Below are positions 61,058 to 64,000 of a DNA stretch of 64,000 bases, piece by piece. The notes below the pieces were generated by a model. That model saw only the letters and a list, made by a program, of their open reading frames with translations, was not told the origin of the DNA and ran no database searches. Source of the stretch: an uncultured Nesterenkonia sp. (GTDB taxonomy: Bacteria > Actinomycetota > Actinomycetes > Actinomycetales > Micrococcaceae); contig CANLUC010000003.1 in assembly GCA_947494195.1 (NCBI GenBank), positions 427,543 to 491,542 of the forward strand, read 5' to 3'. Positions within the stretch are counted from its first letter, which is position 1. Each line of letters begins with the position of its first letter. The position numbers and the translations under genes were made by a program.

Positions 61058-61873
61058 TCAGTCGAACTCGACCTGGCCCAGCCTATCGTTGATCCGCGCG
61101 GCTGCCTCAGCAGGTGGGGGTGATGTGGTGTCCTCGCGGCGCAGGTGCAGGAAGAATTCCGCGTTGCCGTCCTGACCCGCCAGCGTGGAACGGTGGACAT
61201 CGCGCAGACTCAGCCCTTGGGCGGCGGCGGCTTCGATGACGCCTTCCACCGCTTCTCGGCGCAGACTCGGGCTGCTGACCACGCCTGTGCGCCCGAGCCG
61301 GTCGCGGCCGATCTCGAACTGGGGCTTGACCATGAGCAGGAGGTCTCCTCCGGAGATCACCTGTGCCGCCAGTGCGGGCAGGACCAGTCGCAGAGAGATG
61401 AAGGACAGGTCGGCCACGATGAGGTCGAACGGAACGCCCAGGTCTCCGGGCTTCACGTGGCGCAGGTTGAGACCCTCGTGGTTCTCCACCCGGGGATCTG
61501 CGGAGATGCCGGGGTGCATCTGCCCGTGGCCGACGTCGACGGCGACCACGTGGCGGGCTCCGGCGGCGAGCAGCACCTGCGTGAAGCCTCCGGTGGAGGC
61601 TCCCGCGTCCAGGCACCGGCGCCCGGTGACGGTGATCTGCGGGGAGGCGGTCAGCGCTCCGCTGAGCTTGTGGGCGGCGCGGCTGACCCAGGTGTCCTGG
61701 GTATGGACCTCGAGTCGCTGCGTGTCGCCCACCATGGTGGAGGCCTTGGGGGCGGGAACACCGTCGACGCTGACCTGCCCTTGGTCGATCAGCTGTCCAG
61801 CCCGGGTCCGGCTGGGGGCGAGTCCACGGGCCACCAGCGTCTTGTCCAGACGCATCTTGCCACTGGGGCTCAT
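61058..61873 (-). CDS. tlyA: 16S/23S rRNA 2'-O-methyltransferase TlyA
   Basis: 271 residues: S4 domain (MRLDKTLVARGLAPSRTRAG) and FtsJ-like methyltransferase with LDAGASTGGFTQVLLAAGAR and VADLSFISLRLVLPAL. Methylates rRNA riboses, and loss gives capreomycin resistance in mycobacteria. ATG at 61873 overlaps the upstream stop; the longer open frame is not coding. Confidence 0.94.
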   Translation of the reverse strand: MSPSGKMRLDKTLVARGLAPSRTRAGQLIDQGQVSVDGVPAPKASTMVGDTQRLEVHTQDTWVSRAAHKLSGALTASPQITVTGRRCLDAGASTGGFTQVLLAAGARHVVAVDVGHGQMHPGISADPRVENHEGLNLRHVKPGDLGVPFDLIVADLSFISLRLVLPALAAQVISGGDLLLMVKPQFEIGRDRLGRTGVVSSPSLRREAVEGVIEAAAAQGLSLRDVHRSTLAGQDGNAEFFLHLRREDTTSPPPAEAAARINDRLGQVEFD

Positions 61874-62052
61874 GGACGGTCGTCGCTGGTCTGCTTCAGC
61901 CGCTGGCTCAGCTCCTGCACGAGCGCATCGGCCCGGAGGACCTCGGTCTCGAGTTCGTCGAGGCTGAGCTCCTGGCCAGCCTCCGTCGACTGTTCGGGAC
62001 TGGCCTCTGCAGGCTGCTCGCCACTGGCCTCTGTCGGCTGCTCGGCGCTCAC
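61870..62052 (-). CDS. small acidic protein between HAD gene and tlyA
   Basis: 60 residues from a GTG that overlaps the HAD stop (GTGA). It has three degenerate EQPTEAS-type repeats, then a short coiled coil (LSLDELETEVLRADALVQEL). Similar small genes sit before tlyA in other actinobacteria. Function unknown. Confidence 0.7.
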   Translation of the reverse strand: MSAEQPTEASGEQPAEASPEQSTEAGQELSLDELETEVLRADALVQELSQRLKQTSDDRP

Positions 62053-62888
62053 GCGTCGGTTTCCTGCGGGGCCCTCTGCTGCAGGGGGCGATGGGCGCCG
62101 TCGAAGAGCTGACCGAGGTGCTCCAGGATCCACCTGGGCTGGGACTCCGGGTCGGCGGTCTGCGCATTGGCCTCAGAGTCGATGCCGGTGAGCACCAGGG
62201 CGGTGTCGAAACCGGCTCGGTTGCCTCCCAGCACGTCGGTGTCGAGTCGGTCACCGATGACCAGCGGTGTGTCCATCTGCAGGGACTGGGCGGCCTGTGT
62301 GAACATCACCGGTTCCGGTTTGCCTGCGGCCTGTGGCTGCGTCCCGGTGGCCCGACCCACGGCCTCGATCAGCGCACCGTTGCCCGGTGCGATCCCGCGT
62401 TCGCGGGGGATGCTGAGGTCGAGGTTGGTGGCGAACCACTGAGCACCGGCATTGATGGCGTACGAGGCCTCGGCAAGGTCCGACCATCCCAGAGCTGGAT
62501 CGAATCCCTGGATCACGGCCGCAGGGCCCTCCTCGGCGGCGCTGACCAACGTATATCCGGCTTCCTTGACCAGACTGCGCAGGTAGTCGCTGCCGGTGAC
62601 CAGAACCTTCGACCCGGAATCCACCGACTCTTTCAGGAGTGTGATTCCTGCAGGGGCGGAGCCGAAGACTTCCTCCGCCCGCGCAGGAATGTCGAGTGAC
62701 TGCAGATGCTCGGCCACCTGCTCAGCGGAGCGGGAGGCATTATTGGTCACATAGGCCCGAGGCACGTCGAGTTCGACGAGCTCTCGCACCGCGTCAGCGG
62801 CGCCAGCGATGGCATGAGGACCTGCGTAGAGGACACCATCGAGGTCGAAGAGCACGCCATCATAGGAGTGGACGAGTCCCGAGCTCAC
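62049..62888 (-). CDS. HAD-IIA family phosphatase (NagD-like)
   Basis: 279 residues with nucleophile motif VLFDLDGVLYAGPHAIAGA, motif II region AYVTNNASRSAEQVAEHL, and PLVIGDRLDTDVLGGNRAGF. Family members dephosphorylate small sugar or nucleotide phosphates. GTG start overlaps the upstream stop. Confidence 0.9.
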   Translation of the reverse strand: MSSGLVHSYDGVLFDLDGVLYAGPHAIAGAADAVRELVELDVPRAYVTNNASRSAEQVAEHLQSLDIPARAEEVFGSAPAGITLLKESVDSGSKVLVTGSDYLRSLVKEAGYTLVSAAEEGPAAVIQGFDPALGWSDLAEASYAINAGAQWFATNLDLSIPRERGIAPGNGALIEAVGRATGTQPQAAGKPEPVMFTQAAQSLQMDTPLVIGDRLDTDVLGGNRAGFDTALVLTGIDSEANAQTADPESQPRWILEHLGQLFDGAHRPLQQRAPQETDA

Positions 62889-63733
62889 GCACGTCCTCCG
62901 TGGCGCCGGTCCTGTCCGCGGTCCCGCCCTCGCTCCCCTGAGCGTCCGAGAACATCTTTGACCTTGGGGAGATCTGCGGGCTCGTCGTCGAAGTCGAGGA
63001 TCTCGGGGTCTTCGAAGGCACCTGATCCCAGCGCACGCTCGGCCGCGAAGGCCTGTTCGTACCAGCGCTGAGCTTCGTCTTCACGACCAGCGGCTTCAAG
63101 AGCCACGGCGTAGGCGGTGAAGAGCCGCGGCGAGAAGCTGAAGGCGCGGTTGATGTCGAGTTCGGGGATCTCCAGGGCGGTGACAGCCGAACCATAGTCG
63201 CCCAGGTCGCTGAATGCTCCGGAGACGACCATCGCCATTTCGGCCCGCACCGGGCCCTTGAGATCTGCGGCCTCGGGCGACTCGGCGAGCTCGATCGCCT
63301 TCTGCGGGCGTTCAAGTCCACGTTCGCAATCGGCCTGCACTGGAAGGTGCGTCTGGTCTCCGCTGATTCGGCGGTAGGTGCGCAGCTCACGCAGCGCCTC
63401 GGCATAGTCGCCGGCGGCATAGGCGGTCAGACCCACGGCTTCGCGGACGACGGCGAGACGGCCCCCACGACGCGACGCGGCGAGGGCGTGTTCGAACGCC
63501 AGCTCGGGATCGATGTCCACGAGGCGTCCGGCCATCACGAGGTGGCGGGCCACCCAGGGACGATTGGTGTCATTGAGCGTGCGCAGCTGCAGCAGCGCCG
63601 GCCGGTCCAGCTCTTTGCCGGTCACATCTTCATCGATCTCAGGAGAACGAGTGCGGTCCTCGCTGTTGGACCGTCGCAGGTCGCGCGGATTGCGCGGCGC
63701 CCTGGGGCGGTCACCGTAGGACTCGTCGTACAT
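62885..63733 (-). CDS. TPR-like conserved actinobacterial protein
   Basis: 282 residues: charged disordered N-terminus (1-45), helical repeats of TPR type (LAFEHALAASRRGGRLAVVR; GDYAEALRELRTYRRISG; AVALEAAGREDEAQRWYEQA), and an acidic then Arg/Gly-rich tail. It starts the operon that runs on to xerD. A protein-binding role is likely; nothing more specific is seen. Confidence 0.8.
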   Translation of the reverse strand: MYDESYGDRPRAPRNPRDLRRSNSEDRTRSPEIDEDVTGKELDRPALLQLRTLNDTNRPWVARHLVMAGRLVDIDPELAFEHALAASRRGGRLAVVREAVGLTAYAAGDYAEALRELRTYRRISGDQTHLPVQADCERGLERPQKAIELAESPEAADLKGPVRAEMAMVVSGAFSDLGDYGSAVTALEIPELDINRAFSFSPRLFTAYAVALEAAGREDEAQRWYEQAFAAERALGSGAFEDPEILDFDDEPADLPKVKDVLGRSGERGRDRGQDRRHGGRA

Positions 63734-63910
63734 GGGTGCTGATTCTCCTTGAATTACGTGCGCTGGGCCCTCTCAGGATACCGCCTCAGATAAGAAGCTG
63801 CCCGGGGCCGCGGTGAAGGGTCCACGGGGCTCGAGATGGCCATCACGTGGAGGCCGAAGGGCTGCGTGGACGCCAGCAGATGTGTCGGTGTTTTTTGTCT
63901 GGGTACAGGT

Positions 63911-63942
63911 GAAGCCCGGCCCCCGAACGGGGACCGGGCTTC
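63911..63942 (-). terminator. hairpin after the rRNA operon
   Basis: GAAGCCCGGxCCCCG and its complement form a 15-bp stem (one G-T/C position) with a 2-base loop just beyond the 5S 3' end. No long T-tract. The remaining stretch back to 63733 shows no gene. Confidence 0.65.
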
Positions 63943-63956
63943 AACCCTTAAATTGT

Positions 63957-64000
63957 GTCCGGCGGCGACCTACTCTCCCACACACTCCAGTGTGCAGTAC
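63957..64000 (-). rRNA. rrf: 5S rRNA, 3' end only
   Basis: Read on the minus strand, GTACTGCACACTGGAGTGTG, then GGGAGAGTAGGTCGCCGCCG are the conserved 3' part of actinobacterial 5S rRNA. The gene continues beyond the right edge, so a leftward rRNA operon ends here. Confidence 0.9.

Overview
The window is high-GC, actinobacterial DNA, most likely from a member of the Micrococcales. The evidence is the gene order tlyA-nadK-recN-pyrG-xerD ... parA-scpA-scpB-rluB-tyrA-cmk-der, the TAnnnT -10 boxes with leaderless genes, the frequent GTGA/ATGA stop-start overlaps, and a LexA box of the TCGAAC-N4-GTTCGA type. The genus cannot be fixed from this sequence alone; the Micrococcaceae are a reasonable guess. 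There are two halves: the right part of a temperate siphovirus prophage (1 to about 33.8 kb) and host chromosome (35.1 to 64 kb).

Prophage. It is cut by the left edge of the window and ends on the right in the last 23 bp of a tRNA-Pro-like gene (attR). Almost everything is read leftwards. From right to left the order is: early genes (31.6 to 29.7 kb); a recombination set of SbcC-like ATPase, YqaJ exonuclease, OB-type protein and SSB (29.7 to 26.5 kb); replication initiator and helicase loader (26.0 to 24.6 kb); HNH nuclease, P-loop kinase and terminase subunits; portal-MuF fusion, S78 protease and HK97 capsid; neck proteins; tail tube; tail chaperones with a -1 frameshift; a 1059-residue tape measure; distal tail, Tal/fibre with an S74 chaperone, a carbohydrate-binding protein and small coiled-coil/membrane proteins. 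No integrase or lysin lies in the window, so they should be beyond the left edge.

The immunity region (31.56 to 31.65 kb) is compact. Two tiny HTH proteins diverge from three 18-bp operators (GGTTGC-N6-GCAACC), and two of these operators contain the start codons of the genes they face. The rightward repressor has no peptidase domain. A LexA box just beyond its 3' end sits over a small antisense HTH-like ORF, which suggests how SOS could induce the phage.

Several genes look like lysogen-expressed cargo: a RexA/RexB-like pair with its own palindrome-covered promoter (21.2 to 22.8 kb); a membrane protein with Ltp superinfection-exclusion repeats (32.1 kb); a membrane-anchored HIRAN protein (33.0 kb); and two plus-strand genes inserted in the leftward operons, a secreted lipoprotein at 11.1 kb and a membrane-anchored protein at 23.8 kb. 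Together they look like a layered exclusion arsenal and are the most interesting part of the window.

Chromosome. An IS481-type element (33804-35082) sits exactly at the CCA end of the attR tRNA fragment with a 15-bp target duplication; the native tRNA terminator follows. Next come a DUF4287 protein, a DrrA/B-type ABC exporter, a hotdog thioesterase and a beta-lactamase-fold lipoprotein. The leftward conserved cluster der-cmk-tyrA-rluB-scpB-scpA-parA resumes after an inserted block as xerD-pyrG-recN-nadK-tlyA-HAD-TPR protein. The inserted block (46.6 to 55.4 kb) holds a TRIC-family channel, the propionate/2-methylcitrate genes prpE / gntR-prpD-prpB-prpC with paired TGTATACA operators, and an IS30-family element. 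The right edge cuts the 3' end of a leftward 5S rRNA gene.
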